A program made the position numbers and the translations under genes. DNA of 64,000 nt. It comes from Parvularcula sp. GTDB taxonomy: Bacteria; Pseudomonadota; Alphaproteobacteria; Caulobacterales; Parvularculaceae. Shown here piece after piece: positions 56,924-64,000 of the stretch; position 1 is the first letter of the stretch, and each line of letters starts with the position of its first letter. The stretch spans positions 1-64,000 of the forward strand of contig PAIP01000036.1 of the NCBI GenBank assembly GCA_002704915.1. The letters are read 5' to 3'. Below the pieces are notes generated by a model. It saw only the letters and a program-made list of their open reading frames with translations, ran no database searches and was not told where the DNA came from.

Positions 56924-58459
56924 ATGAGCGCCATCCTGACGCCGGGCGGGGCGAGCCTTGCTTCGCTCGATAGTCTCTATCGAAGCCATTCTCCATTTAA
57001 GCTCGACCGGGCTGCTCGAACCGGGATTGATCGGTCAGCGGAGCAAATTGCGAAAGCGGCGGCGGGAAACGCGCCTGTTTACGGCGTCAATACCGGTTTC
57101 GGCAAACTCGCTTCGGTGCGCGTCGATTGCGATGAGGTGGCGCAGCTTCAGCGCAATTTGATTCTTTCGCACAGCGCCGGCACGGGCGCGCCGCTCTCTC
57201 CCGAAGTGACGCGCCTCGTGATGGCGCTGAAACTCCTGTCGCTTGGTCGCGGCGCTTCCGGCGTTCGCTGGAGCCTGATCGAACAGGTCGAGAAATTCAT
57301 CGCCGCGGACATTCTCCCTGTCATACCGTCGCAAGGCTCCGTCGGCGCCTCGGGCGATCTCGCGCCGCTTGCACATATGACGGCGGCGCTGATCGGCGAG
57401 GGCGACGTTTTCCATCGCGGCGAAAAGAAGACCGCGCGCGACGCCATGGCGGCGGAAAATGTCGAACCCCTCGTGCTGTCGGCGAAAGAAGGCCTCGCCA
57501 TGATAAACGGCACGCAGGTGTCGACGGCGCTTGCGCTGTCCGCACTGTTCGATGCCTGGCGTCTCGCGCTGTCGTCGATCACCACAAGCGCGCTATCGGT
57601 CGAAGCGGCGATGGGAACGGCGGCGCCGTTTCATCCGGAGATTCACGCGCTGCGCGGCCATCGCGGCCAGATCGAAACCGCGCAGCGTCTGCGCGAGCTT
57701 CTCAATGGGTCGCAAATCATTACCAGCCACATGGAAGGGGACGAGCGCGTGCAGGACCCTTATTGCCTGCGCTGCCAGCCGCAGGTGGCGGGCGCCTGTC
57801 TCGATCTTATGCGGCAGGCCGCGGCGACGCTGGAAGTTGAAGCCAACGCCGTCACCGACAATCCGCTGGTGCTTGAGGATGGCGAGATCGTTTCCGGCGG
57901 CAATTTCCATGCTGAGCCGGTCGCCTTCGCCGCGGACCAAGTGGCGATGGCGTTGTCGGAACTCGGATCGATTTCACAGCGCCGCATCTCGCTGCTGGTG
58001 GACCCGGCCTTGAGTTACGGATTGCCGGCGTTCCTGACCCCGAAACCTGGATTAAATTCCGGCCTGATGATCGCGGAAGTCACGTCGGCGGCGCTGATGA
58101 GCGAGAACAAGGCGCTTTCCAATCCACGCTCGGTCGATTCAACACCGACATCGGCCAATCAGGAGGACCATGTCTCCATGGCCTGTCACGGCGCGCGGCG
58201 GCTGCACGAGATGAACGAAAATCTTTCCGGCATCATCGCGGTCGAGGCGATGGCCGGCGCGCAAGGGGTTGAGATGCGCGCGCCGCTTGAAACAAGTTCC
58301 GTGCTGAAAGACGTGATCGCTGCGATCCGCGGAGAGTGTGCGCCCATGGGCGATGACCGCATCCTGTCCGGCGACATCGACCGGCTGAAACAATTAGTCC
58401 GGAGAAACACGCTGTCCGACCACGCCGGCGTCACGCCGCTGACTCTGGCCACTGCATGA
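56924..58459 (+). CDS. hutH: Histidine ammonia-lyase
   Basis: A 511-residue lyase turning histidine into urocanate. The MIO-forming Ala-Ser-Gly is in [15 protein letters not shown] (about 142-156). Also visible are [12 protein letters not shown] (Tyr of the active site) and [15 protein letters not shown] (about 412-426). Length is normal. The ATG is preceded by AGAGG. It leads hutH-hutG-hutU, with its stop overlapping hutG by ATGA. Confidence 0.96.
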   Translation: MSAILTPGGASLASLDSLYRSHSPFKLDRAARTGIDRSAEQIAKAAAGNAPVYGVNTGFGKLASVRVDCDEVAQLQRNLILSHSAGTGAPLSPEVTRLVMALKLLSLGRGASGVRWSLIEQVEKFIAADILPVIPSQGSVGASGDLAPLAHMTAALIGEGDVFHRGEKKTARDAMAAENVEPLVLSAKEGLAMINGTQVSTALALSALFDAWRLALSSITTSALSVEAAMGTAAPFHPEIHALRGHRGQIETAQRLRELLNGSQIITSHMEGDERVQDPYCLRCQPQVAGACLDLMRQAAATLEVEANAVTDNPLVLEDGEIVSGGNFHAEPVAFAADQVAMALSELGSISQRRISLLVDPALSYGLPAFLTPKPGLNSGLMIAEVTSAALMSENKALSNPRSVDSTPTSANQEDHVSMACHGARRLHEMNENLSGIIAVEAMAGAQGVEMRAPLETSSVLKDVIAAIRGECAPMGDDRILSGDIDRLKQLVRRNTLSDHAGVTPLTLATA

Positions 58460-59265
58460 ATCCTGTGAGTGTCATATCAGGCGAGGGGCCCGTCATTCTC
58501 GGCCAGCCCCATAGCGGCGTTTACGTGCCGGACGAGATCAAGGCGCTCCTCAATGAACGAGGGCAGGCGCTCACCGATACGGATTGGCATGTGGACCGGC
58601 TTTATGACGGGCTTTTAGCCGAAGCGACCATCGTGCGCGCCGATTTTCATCGCTATGTGATCGACGCCAATCGCGATCCTTCCGGCGCGAGCCTCTATCC
58701 GGGACAGAACACAACCGGGCTCGTTCCGCTTACCGATTTCGAGGGCGAAGCGATCTGGAACACCCCGCCCACAGAAGAAGAAATCGAATGCCGGCGCATG
58801 GATTATCACGCCGTCTATCACCTGACGCTGGCGTCGGAAATCGACCGCATCCGTGACGCCCATGGTGTGGCGGTGCTTTACGATTGCCACTCCATCCGTT
58901 CGCAGATCCCGTATCTGTTCGATGGAAAATTGCCGGACCTCAATATCGGCACAAACAACGGCGCCACCTGCGCCAAAGCCATTGAGGAAGCGGCGGCGGA
59001 AGTTTGCGCCGCATCGGATTTTTCTTTTGTCGTAAACGGCCGTTTCCGTGGCGGCTGGACGACGCGCCATTATGGCGATCCCGGCACGGGCGTGCATGCG
59101 ATCCAGATGGAGATCTCACAGAGCGCCTATCTCGAGACCGAAGACGCGCCTTTCGCTTATAGCAAAGCAAAAGCGGAAAAACTGCGCGCGACCTTGAAAG
59201 ACATTCTGGAGCGTATCGAATGTTTTGCGCTCTCTGGTGAATTGAACGGAGCCGATGATGACTGA
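58456..59265 (+). CDS. hutG: N-formylglutamate deformylase
   Basis: A 269-residue zinc hydrolase giving glutamate plus formate from N-formylglutamate, the last step of the HutF route. It has the pattern [18 protein letters not shown] at the start, a [21 protein letters not shown] loop, [14 protein letters not shown], and the late [14 protein letters not shown]. The stop overlaps hutU by 11 bp. It acts directly on the product of HutF. Confidence 0.95.
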   Translation: MNPVSVISGEGPVILGQPHSGVYVPDEIKALLNERGQALTDTDWHVDRLYDGLLAEATIVRADFHRYVIDANRDPSGASLYPGQNTTGLVPLTDFEGEAIWNTPPTEEEIECRRMDYHAVYHLTLASEIDRIRDAHGVAVLYDCHSIRSQIPYLFDGKLPDLNIGTNNGATCAKAIEEAAAEVCAASDFSFVVNGRFRGGWTTRHYGDPGTGVHAIQMEISQSAYLETEDAPFAYSKAKAEKLRATLKDILERIECFALSGELNGADDD

Positions 59266-60940
59266 CCGATTTGCAAACAAGCGCGATGTGAAAGCCCCCA
59301 CGGGAACGGAGCTGAACTGCCTTTCCTGGACGACCGAGGCGCCGTTCCGCATGTTGCACAACAATCTCGACCGGGAAGTCGCGGAAAATCCCGACGAACT
59401 CGTCGTCTATGGCGGCATTGGCCGCGCCGCGCGGAGCTGGGCGGATTTCGACGCCATCGCCGAGACGCTGAAAACCCTGCGCGAAGACCAGACCCTGCTC
59501 GTACAATCGGGCAAACCTGTGGGCGTCTTTGAAACCCACAAGGATGCGCCGCGCGTCTTGATCGCGAATTCCAACCTCGTGCCGCACTGGGCCAATTGGG
59601 ATCATTTCTCCGAGCTCGATAAAAAGGGCCTGATGATGTACGGCCAGATGACGGCGGGCTCGTGGATCTATATCGGCACGCAAGGCATTGTTCAGGGCAC
59701 GTATGAAACCTTCGTCGAGGTGGGGCGGCGCCATTATGACGGTGATCTCAAAGGCAAATGGATTCTGACCGGCGGCCTTGGCGGCATGGGCGGGGCCCAA
59801 CCGCTTGCAGCGGTGATGGCCGGCGCCTGCTGCCTCGCGGTCGAATGCGATGAGGACCACATCGATTTCCGGTTGCGCACGCGCTATCTCGACGAGAAGG
59901 CGAAAACCATCGACGAAGCGCTGGAGATGATCGAACGCTGGACCAAGGCTGGCGAGGCGAAATCCGTCGGGCTTCTTGGCAATGCGGGCGACATCTTTCC
60001 CGAGATCGTCAAGCGCGCCAAAGAAAACCCGAAATGCAAGCCGGACATCGTCACCGACCAGACTTCGGCGCATGATCCGGTGAACGGCTATCTTCCCATC
60101 GGCTGGAGTCTCGGCGACTGGCGCGCGAAACGCGAAAGCGATCCGAAAGCAGTGGAAAAGGCGGCCCGAGCGTCGATGAAAATCCAGGTTCAGGCGATGC
60201 TCGATTTCTGGAACGCCGGCGTGCCTACGCTCGATTACGGCAACAACATCCGTCAGGTTGCTTTCGACGAAGGCCTCAAAGACGCGTTCGATTTTCCGGG
60301 CTTCGTGCCGGCTTACATCCGCCCGCAATTCTGCCGCGGCGTCGGGCCGTTCCGTTGGGCTGCGCTTTCCGGCGACCCGGAAGACATTTATCGCACCGAC
60401 GAAAAAGTGAAGGAGCTGCTGCCCGACAACACCCATCTTCACAACTGGCTCGACATGGCGAAGGAACGCATCGCGTTTCAGGGTCTGCCGGCGCGCATCT
60501 GCTGGTTGGGGCTCGGCGATCGTCATCGGCTGGGGCTCGCCTTCAATGAAATGGTGGCGAAGGGTGAGCTCAAAGCGCCGGTGGTGATCGGCCGCGATCA
60601 CCTCGATTCCGGCTCCGTCGCCAGCCCGAACCGTGAAACCGAAGCCATGAAGGACGGCTCGGATGCGGTGTCAGACTGGCCGCTGTTGAATGCGCTCCTC
60701 AACACCGCCTCGGGCGCGACCTGGGTCTCGCTTCACCATGGCGGCGGGGTCGGTATGGGCTTTTCCCAGCATGCAGGCATGGTGATTGTCGCCGACGGGA
60801 CAGAAGACGCCGCGCGCCGTCTGAAACGGGTTCTCTGGAACGATCCGGCAAGCGGCATCATGCGCCATGCGGACGCCGGCTATGAGGACGCCGTCGACTG
60901 CGCACGGGAGAAGGGGCTCAATCTGCCCGGAATTCTTTGA
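59255..60940 (+). CDS. hutU: Urocanate hydratase
   Basis: A 561-residue NAD-containing urocanase that forms imidazolone propionate. Motifs: [17 protein letters not shown] (about 75-91), NAD region [19 protein letters not shown] (about 171-189), [17 protein letters not shown] (about 490-506) and [20 protein letters not shown]. It is translated from an ATG overlapping hutG. Its product is normally taken by HutI, which is not in this window. Confidence 0.96.
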   Translation: MMTDRFANKRDVKAPTGTELNCLSWTTEAPFRMLHNNLDREVAENPDELVVYGGIGRAARSWADFDAIAETLKTLREDQTLLVQSGKPVGVFETHKDAPRVLIANSNLVPHWANWDHFSELDKKGLMMYGQMTAGSWIYIGTQGIVQGTYETFVEVGRRHYDGDLKGKWILTGGLGGMGGAQPLAAVMAGACCLAVECDEDHIDFRLRTRYLDEKAKTIDEALEMIERWTKAGEAKSVGLLGNAGDIFPEIVKRAKENPKCKPDIVTDQTSAHDPVNGYLPIGWSLGDWRAKRESDPKAVEKAARASMKIQVQAMLDFWNAGVPTLDYGNNIRQVAFDEGLKDAFDFPGFVPAYIRPQFCRGVGPFRWAALSGDPEDIYRTDEKVKELLPDNTHLHNWLDMAKERIAFQGLPARICWLGLGDRHRLGLAFNEMVAKGELKAPVVIGRDHLDSGSVASPNRETEAMKDGSDAVSDWPLLNALLNTASGATWVSLHHGGGVGMGFSQHAGMVIVADGTEDAARRLKRVLWNDPASGIMRHADAGYEDAVDCAREKGLNLPGIL

Positions 60941-61027
60941 CACCCTTTCCCGCGTTTCATATTCGCCACATTGCGGACCGGCGGAATCGGCGCGACAATG
61001 GCGACCGTGCGGGAGGAAGGGAAAATC

Positions 61028-61594
61028 ATGATGGGGAAAACATTTATCAGCTCGGGCGTCATCGCCGCCGCCGCTCTTCTGGCGGGCTGCGGCGCCGAGA
61101 ACGCATCGACGGACGCCACTGCGGACGGCCAGCCCGGCGCGGTCAGCCTGAAGCCGGTCGTCACCCATGAGGCCGATCCCATGGCGGGACGCACGCTCTT
61201 TGTGGAAAAAGGCTGCGTCATCTGCCACTCGGTGAACGGCGTCGGTGGCAAGGCCGCCCCGGCGCTCGATGCGCAGATCGGCGCGCCGCCGGTCGATCCT
61301 CTCGAATTCGCCGCGCGGATGTGGCGCGGCGCCCCGGCCATGATCGAGCTTCAGTCCATCGAGCTTGGCTATACGATCTATCTCACCGCCGACGACATCA
61401 GCAATCTTGCCGCCTTCGCCGCCGACCGCGAGGCCCAGAAAGCGCTGACCATCGACGATCTGCCGGAAACCATCCGCTCCGGCCTCCTCGACGAGCGGTT
61501 CTGGGAGATGGAGGACTGGGACGATTATCTGCGTCAGGGCCAGGAGGGCGACTTCCCCGAGCAGATCGAGGAGCCGGTCGAGGACAACGACTAG
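61028..61594 (+). CDS. Lipoprotein c-type cytochrome
   Basis: A 188-residue protein with a lipoprotein signal (AAALLAGC; Cys21 as lipidation site) and one heme-binding CVICH (63-67). After it, EFAARMWRGAPAMIE gives a candidate Met ligand. The mature part is class-I cytochrome c-like, then an acidic tail. It may deliver or accept electrons for the respiratory chain. The start ATG 61028 (or 61031) has GGGAGG about 13 bp upstream. It is located before the Complex I operon but ends in its own terminator. Confidence 0.85.
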   Translation: MMGKTFISSGVIAAAALLAGCGAENASTDATADGQPGAVSLKPVVTHEADPMAGRTLFVEKGCVICHSVNGVGGKAAPALDAQIGAPPVDPLEFAARMWRGAPAMIELQSIELGYTIYLTADDISNLAAFAADREAQKALTIDDLPETIRSGLLDERFWEMEDWDDYLRQGQEGDFPEQIEEPVEDND

Positions 61595-61597
61595 GCG

Positions 61598-61637
61598 CCG
61601 CAGGGGCGGATCGCCGTCGCGGGCGCCCTGCGGTTTT
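61598..61637 (+). terminator. Rho-independent terminator after the cytochrome gene
   Basis: CCGCAGGGGCG (61598-61608) pairs with CGCCCTGCGG (61624-61633), one bulged G, then TTTT. It begins 4 bp after the stop codon and separates the cytochrome gene from nuoA. Confidence 0.75.
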
Positions 61638-61792
61638 ACGTCTCATTTGCCAGTCTTATGGCCTCCGAAAGCCCGAAAAGGCCCGGAATCTCATTGCCTT
61701 TGGCGCCGCACCTTTCTAGGTTCCGCCCGAGTTCGCCCCCGGATTCCTGAAGGCAGGGCCGGGGCGCGTCGTGACCCAATTGGAGACGAAAC

Positions 61793-62188
61793 GTGGCGAC
61801 CGCCGATTTTCTGCTCGACTGGCTACCCATCATAGTTTTCTTCGCGATCGCGCTGGCGCTGGCGCTGGGCTTTGTCATCGCCCCGGCGCTGATCGCACCG
61901 AACGATCCCGACCCCGAAAAAGTCTCGACCTATGAATGCGGCTTCAACGCCTTTGACGACGCGCGCATGAAGTTCGACGTGCAGTTCTATATCGTGGCGA
62001 TCCTGTTCATCATCGTCGATTTGGACGTCGCCTTCCTGTTTCCCTGGGCGGTGACGCTGTTCAATCCGGAGCTCGGCGCCGACCGCGATTTCCAGATTTT
62101 CGCTTTCTGGTCGATGTTCGTTTTCATCGCCGTCTTCGCCGTGGGCTTCCTTTATGAGTGGAAGAAAGGAGCGCTGGAATGGCGCTAG
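61793..62188 (+). CDS. nuoA: NADH-quinone oxidoreductase subunit A
   Basis: A 131-residue, three-helix membrane subunit of Complex I: first helix [17 protein letters not shown], then the loop with [38 protein letters not shown], and the third helix. The GTG start at 61793 has GGAG upstream. It heads the nuo operon, and its stop overlaps the nuoB start. The 155 bp upstream, after the terminator, must hold the promoter; I could not identify its boxes. Confidence 0.96.
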   Translation: MATADFLLDWLPIIVFFAIALALALGFVIAPALIAPNDPDPEKVSTYECGFNAFDDARMKFDVQFYIVAILFIIVDLDVAFLFPWAVTLFNPELGADRDFQIFAFWSMFVFIAVFAVGFLYEWKKGALEWR

Positions 62189-62748
62189 ACGAAACCAAGC
62201 TTCCTTACGGGACCGCTGCGCGCGCTGGCGCGCCGGGCTATAACCCGAATGCGAAAGACCCGTTCTTCAAAGACCTCTCCGACCAGCTCGCCGACCGCGG
62301 CTTCATCACCGCGCCGGCGGATGCGCTGATCAACTGGGCGCGCACCGGCTCGCTCATGTGGATGACCTTCGGGCTCGCCTGCTGCGCCGTTGAGATGATG
62401 CAGGCGTCCATGCCGCGTTACGACGTTGAGCGCTTCGGTTTCGCCCCGCGCGCATCCCCGCGCCAGTCGGACGTGATGATCGTCGCGGGCACGCTGACCA
62501 ACAAGATGGCCCCGGCGCTCAGGAAGGTTTACGACCAGATGCCGAACCCGCGCTACGTCATCTCCATGGGCTCATGTGCGAATGGCGGCGGCTATTACCA
62601 CTATTCCTATGCGGTGGTGCGTGGCTGCGACCGCGTTGTGCCGGTCGATATTTATGTGCCGGGCTGCCCGCCGACGGCGGAAGCGCTCGTCTACGGCATC
62701 CTGCAATTGCAGAAGAAGATCAGAAGAGAGGGGTCGATTGTCCGTTAA
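62179..62748 (+). CDS. nuoB: NADH-quinone oxidoreductase subunit B
   Basis: A 189-residue subunit carrying the N2 [4Fe-4S] cluster next to the quinone site. Cys ligands: the tandem pair in [10 protein letters not shown], one in [15 protein letters not shown] and one in [11 protein letters not shown]. The start ATG 62179 has AAAGGAG 8 bp upstream and overlaps the nuoA stop; an earlier ATG at 62158 would add seven residues lying inside nuoA. It is followed not by nuoC but by a small orphan gene. Confidence 0.96.
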   Translation: MALDETKLPYGTAARAGAPGYNPNAKDPFFKDLSDQLADRGFITAPADALINWARTGSLMWMTFGLACCAVEMMQASMPRYDVERFGFAPRASPRQSDVMIVAGTLTNKMAPALRKVYDQMPNPRYVISMGSCANGGGYYHYSYAVVRGCDRVVPVDIYVPGCPPTAEALVYGILQLQKKIRREGSIVR

Positions 62749-62763
62749 ACAGGAGCGAGCACA

Positions 62764-63030
62764 GTGCGGTGGCGACTATTAATTTGGGCCTGCGCAATCG
62801 CCGTACTTATTCGAGGGGCGTTTGGTTCATTGGGTTTGGTTTTAGCTTTTGCAACGATGCATCAATCCAATACGATTTTCGGCGCCGAAATTCCGGAACC
62901 GCTTTTGTTCTATGACAACTATTTGGATTTGCTATTAGAAGCCCCGTGGGTGTTGGCGCAACTGGTGCTGGGAATCTGGGCAATTAGACAATTAAGGAAA
63001 ATCGAAGCGTCGGAACCGCTGGCTAGGTAG
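62764..63030 (+). CDS. Small membrane protein between nuoB and nuoC
   Basis: An 88-residue protein of no known family with two hydrophobic helices ([25 protein letters not shown]-type at 5-28, and [13 protein letters not shown] at about 62-74) and a short charged C-terminus. GTG 62764 has AGGAG upstream. The gene is distinctly AT-richer than nuoB and nuoC, and ends 1 bp before the nuoC start, so it is cotranscribed. nuoB and nuoC are normally adjacent; this is an insertion into the operon. It might be an accessory or assembly factor, but nothing in the sequence proves it. Confidence 0.72.
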   Translation: MRWRLLIWACAIAVLIRGAFGSLGLVLAFATMHQSNTIFGAEIPEPLLFYDNYLDLLLEAPWVLAQLVLGIWAIRQLRKIEASEPLAR

Positions 63031-63031
63031 G

Positions 63032-63646
63032 ATGATGTCCGAAGAACTGAAAGAACTGGGCGAACATATCGCCGCGACCATCGACGCCGACATCCGCTCC
63101 TGGCGAGTGGAGTATGGCGAGTTGACCATTGAGGTGACGGCGAGCCGCATCGTTCACGTGATGCAGTTCCTGCGCGACGATCCGCTGGCGAAATTTCTCG
63201 TGCTGATCGATCTCACCGCCGTCGACTATCCGCAGCGCGCCAAGCGTTTCGACATCGTCTATCATCTGCTTTCCATGCACAACAACGCCCGCATCCGCGT
63301 GAAGGCGCAGCTCGGCGAAGACGAGACGATCCCCACCATCACCGAAATTCACCCCTGCGCCGACTGGTTCGAGCGCGAGGCCTTCGACATGTATGGCGTC
63401 GTCTTTTCCGGCCATCCGGATCTGCGCCGCATCCTGACCGATTACGGATTTGAAGGGCATCCCTTGCGCAAGGACTTCCCGCTCACGGGCCATGTGGAAG
63501 TGCGTTACGACGACGAGCAAAAGCGCGTTGTCTACGAACCGGTGAGCCTCGTTCAGGAATACCGCAATTTCGATTACCTCAGCCCCTGGGAAGGCGCGCA
63601 ATATGTGCTGCCGGGCGATGAGAAAGCTGAAGAGAAAGGCGCGTAG
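63032..63646 (+). CDS. nuoC: NADH-quinone oxidoreductase subunit C
   Basis: A 204-residue 30-kDa subunit of the peripheral arm: [28 protein letters not shown], the signature [40 protein letters not shown] (about 107-146), and a C-terminal part ending in an acidic tail. The separate nuoC and nuoD genes (not fused) are typical of alphaproteobacteria. It starts directly after the orphan gene and ends 2 bp before the nuoD start. Confidence 0.96.
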   Translation: MMSEELKELGEHIAATIDADIRSWRVEYGELTIEVTASRIVHVMQFLRDDPLAKFLVLIDLTAVDYPQRAKRFDIVYHLLSMHNNARIRVKAQLGEDETIPTITEIHPCADWFEREAFDMYGVVFSGHPDLRRILTDYGFEGHPLRKDFPLTGHVEVRYDDEQKRVVYEPVSLVQEYRNFDYLSPWEGAQYVLPGDEKAEEKGA

Positions 63647-63648
63647 CG

Positions 63649-64000
63649 ATGGCGGATGGTCAGCATCTCGCTCCCGAAGATTCAACTTCCGACGCCTCGT
63701 CGGAGCGCAATTTCACGATCAATTTCGGGCCCCAGCACCCGGCGGCGCACGGCGTGTTGCGCCTTGTGCTGGAGCTTGACGGCGAGGTTGTCGAGCGCGT
63801 GGACCCGCATATCGGTCTTCTCCATCGCGGCACCGAAAAGCTGATCGAATACAAGACCTATCTCCAGGCGATCCCCTATTTCGACCGTCTCGATTATGTG
63901 GCACCCATGAATCAGGAGCATGCTTTCTGTCTCGCGGCGGAAAAGCTCCTCGGGCTCGAAGTGCCGAAACGCGCGCAGCATATCCGCGTTCTTTTCTCAG
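63649..64000 (+). CDS. nuoD: NADH-quinone oxidoreductase subunit D, partial
   Basis: The first 117 codons of the 49-kDa subunit: an acidic leader ([12 protein letters not shown]) then [46 protein letters not shown], and [16 protein letters not shown]. The GPQHPAAHG and [12 protein letters not shown] motifs line the quinone pocket. It is cut by the window edge and continues to the right. The ATG at 63649 follows the nuoC stop. Confidence 0.95.
   Translation, partial: MADGQHLAPEDSTSDASSERNFTINFGPQHPAAHGVLRLVLELDGEVVERVDPHIGLLHRGTEKLIEYKTYLQAIPYFDRLDYVAPMNQEHAFCLAAEKLLGLEVPKRAQHIRVLFS

Noticed and set aside
58940-60601. 553-codon antisense frame opposite hutU
   Set aside because: Same reason: shadow of a high-GC coding sequence, no recognisable domain, while hutU motifs are complete on the other strand.

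Overview
This is a GC-rich, densely coded alphaproteobacterial chromosome segment. The class assignment rests on several traits: heme made by the C4 route (5-aminolevulinate synthase), a methionine synthase split into two genes beside metF, a helicase–S4 protein–fdxA–carD gene order, an LdtR-type MarR regulator, GGAAC-type promoters like those of the general-stress sigma factor EcfG, and large nested palindromic repeats. A carotenoid cluster and a histidine-utilisation cluster suggest a pigmented aerobic heterotroph, perhaps of the Caulobacterales/Parvularculales kind. The level below class is a guess.

Left end (1-2207): the right border of an integrated element, with a DUF736 gene, an excisionase-like gene, a tyrosine integrase and a duplicated 3' piece of tRNA-Asp(GTC) that marks the attachment site. 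Positions 2275-8190 form a stress block: ku-ligD (non-homologous end joining), an SDR dehydrogenase with a YqaA/DedA-like membrane protein, and a single-domain response regulator. All three units carry the same GGAAC-N16-TGTT promoter. A beta-CASP nuclease remnant follows. Positions 8192-15059 hold a four-gene minus-strand operon (P-type ATPase, UPF0104 membrane protein, phosphoribosyltransferase, PEP synthase), divergent from a host-attachment-family gene.

Positions 15891-25427: tRNA-Arg, a bacterial alpha-2-macroglobulin with pbpC (whose 5' end contains an in-frame palindromic element), a degenerate nuclease-like protein, and a CarD regulator with a long histone-H1-like N-terminal tail. Positions 25428-31440: fdxA, terB-like, S4 protein and Suv3-like RNA helicase, preceded by an AT-rich gene with a HEPN RNase motif and C-terminal HTH, then a RelE/HigA-type toxin-antitoxin pair with a well-defined palindromic promoter. 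Positions 31573-36866: rpmB, two membrane proteins, hemB, ldtR and hemA, with a Fur/Irr-like palindrome after ldtR.

Positions 36984-47936: TPR-sulfotransferase, a secreted SNase, mnmA-GNAT, a YkgJ protein, an LhgO-like oxidase, tRNA-Met, and the metF/metH operon. Positions 48026-54593: a DUF2141 protein, a sterol-desaturase-family hydroxylase, and a complete GGPP-to-zeaxanthin set (crtY-I-B, crtZ, crtE). Positions 54773-60940: hutC-hutF divergent from hutH-G-U, without hutI. Positions 61028-64000: a lipoprotein cytochrome c and the start of the Complex I operon nuoA-B-(orphan)-C-D, with a small AT-rich membrane gene between nuoB and nuoC.

The strongest candidates for something new are the HEPN-HTH gene next to the leaderless toxin-antitoxin operon, the CarD with a histone-like tail, the in-frame palindromic insertion in pbpC, the SDR with YxxxR in place of YxxxK, and the orphan gene inside the nuo operon.
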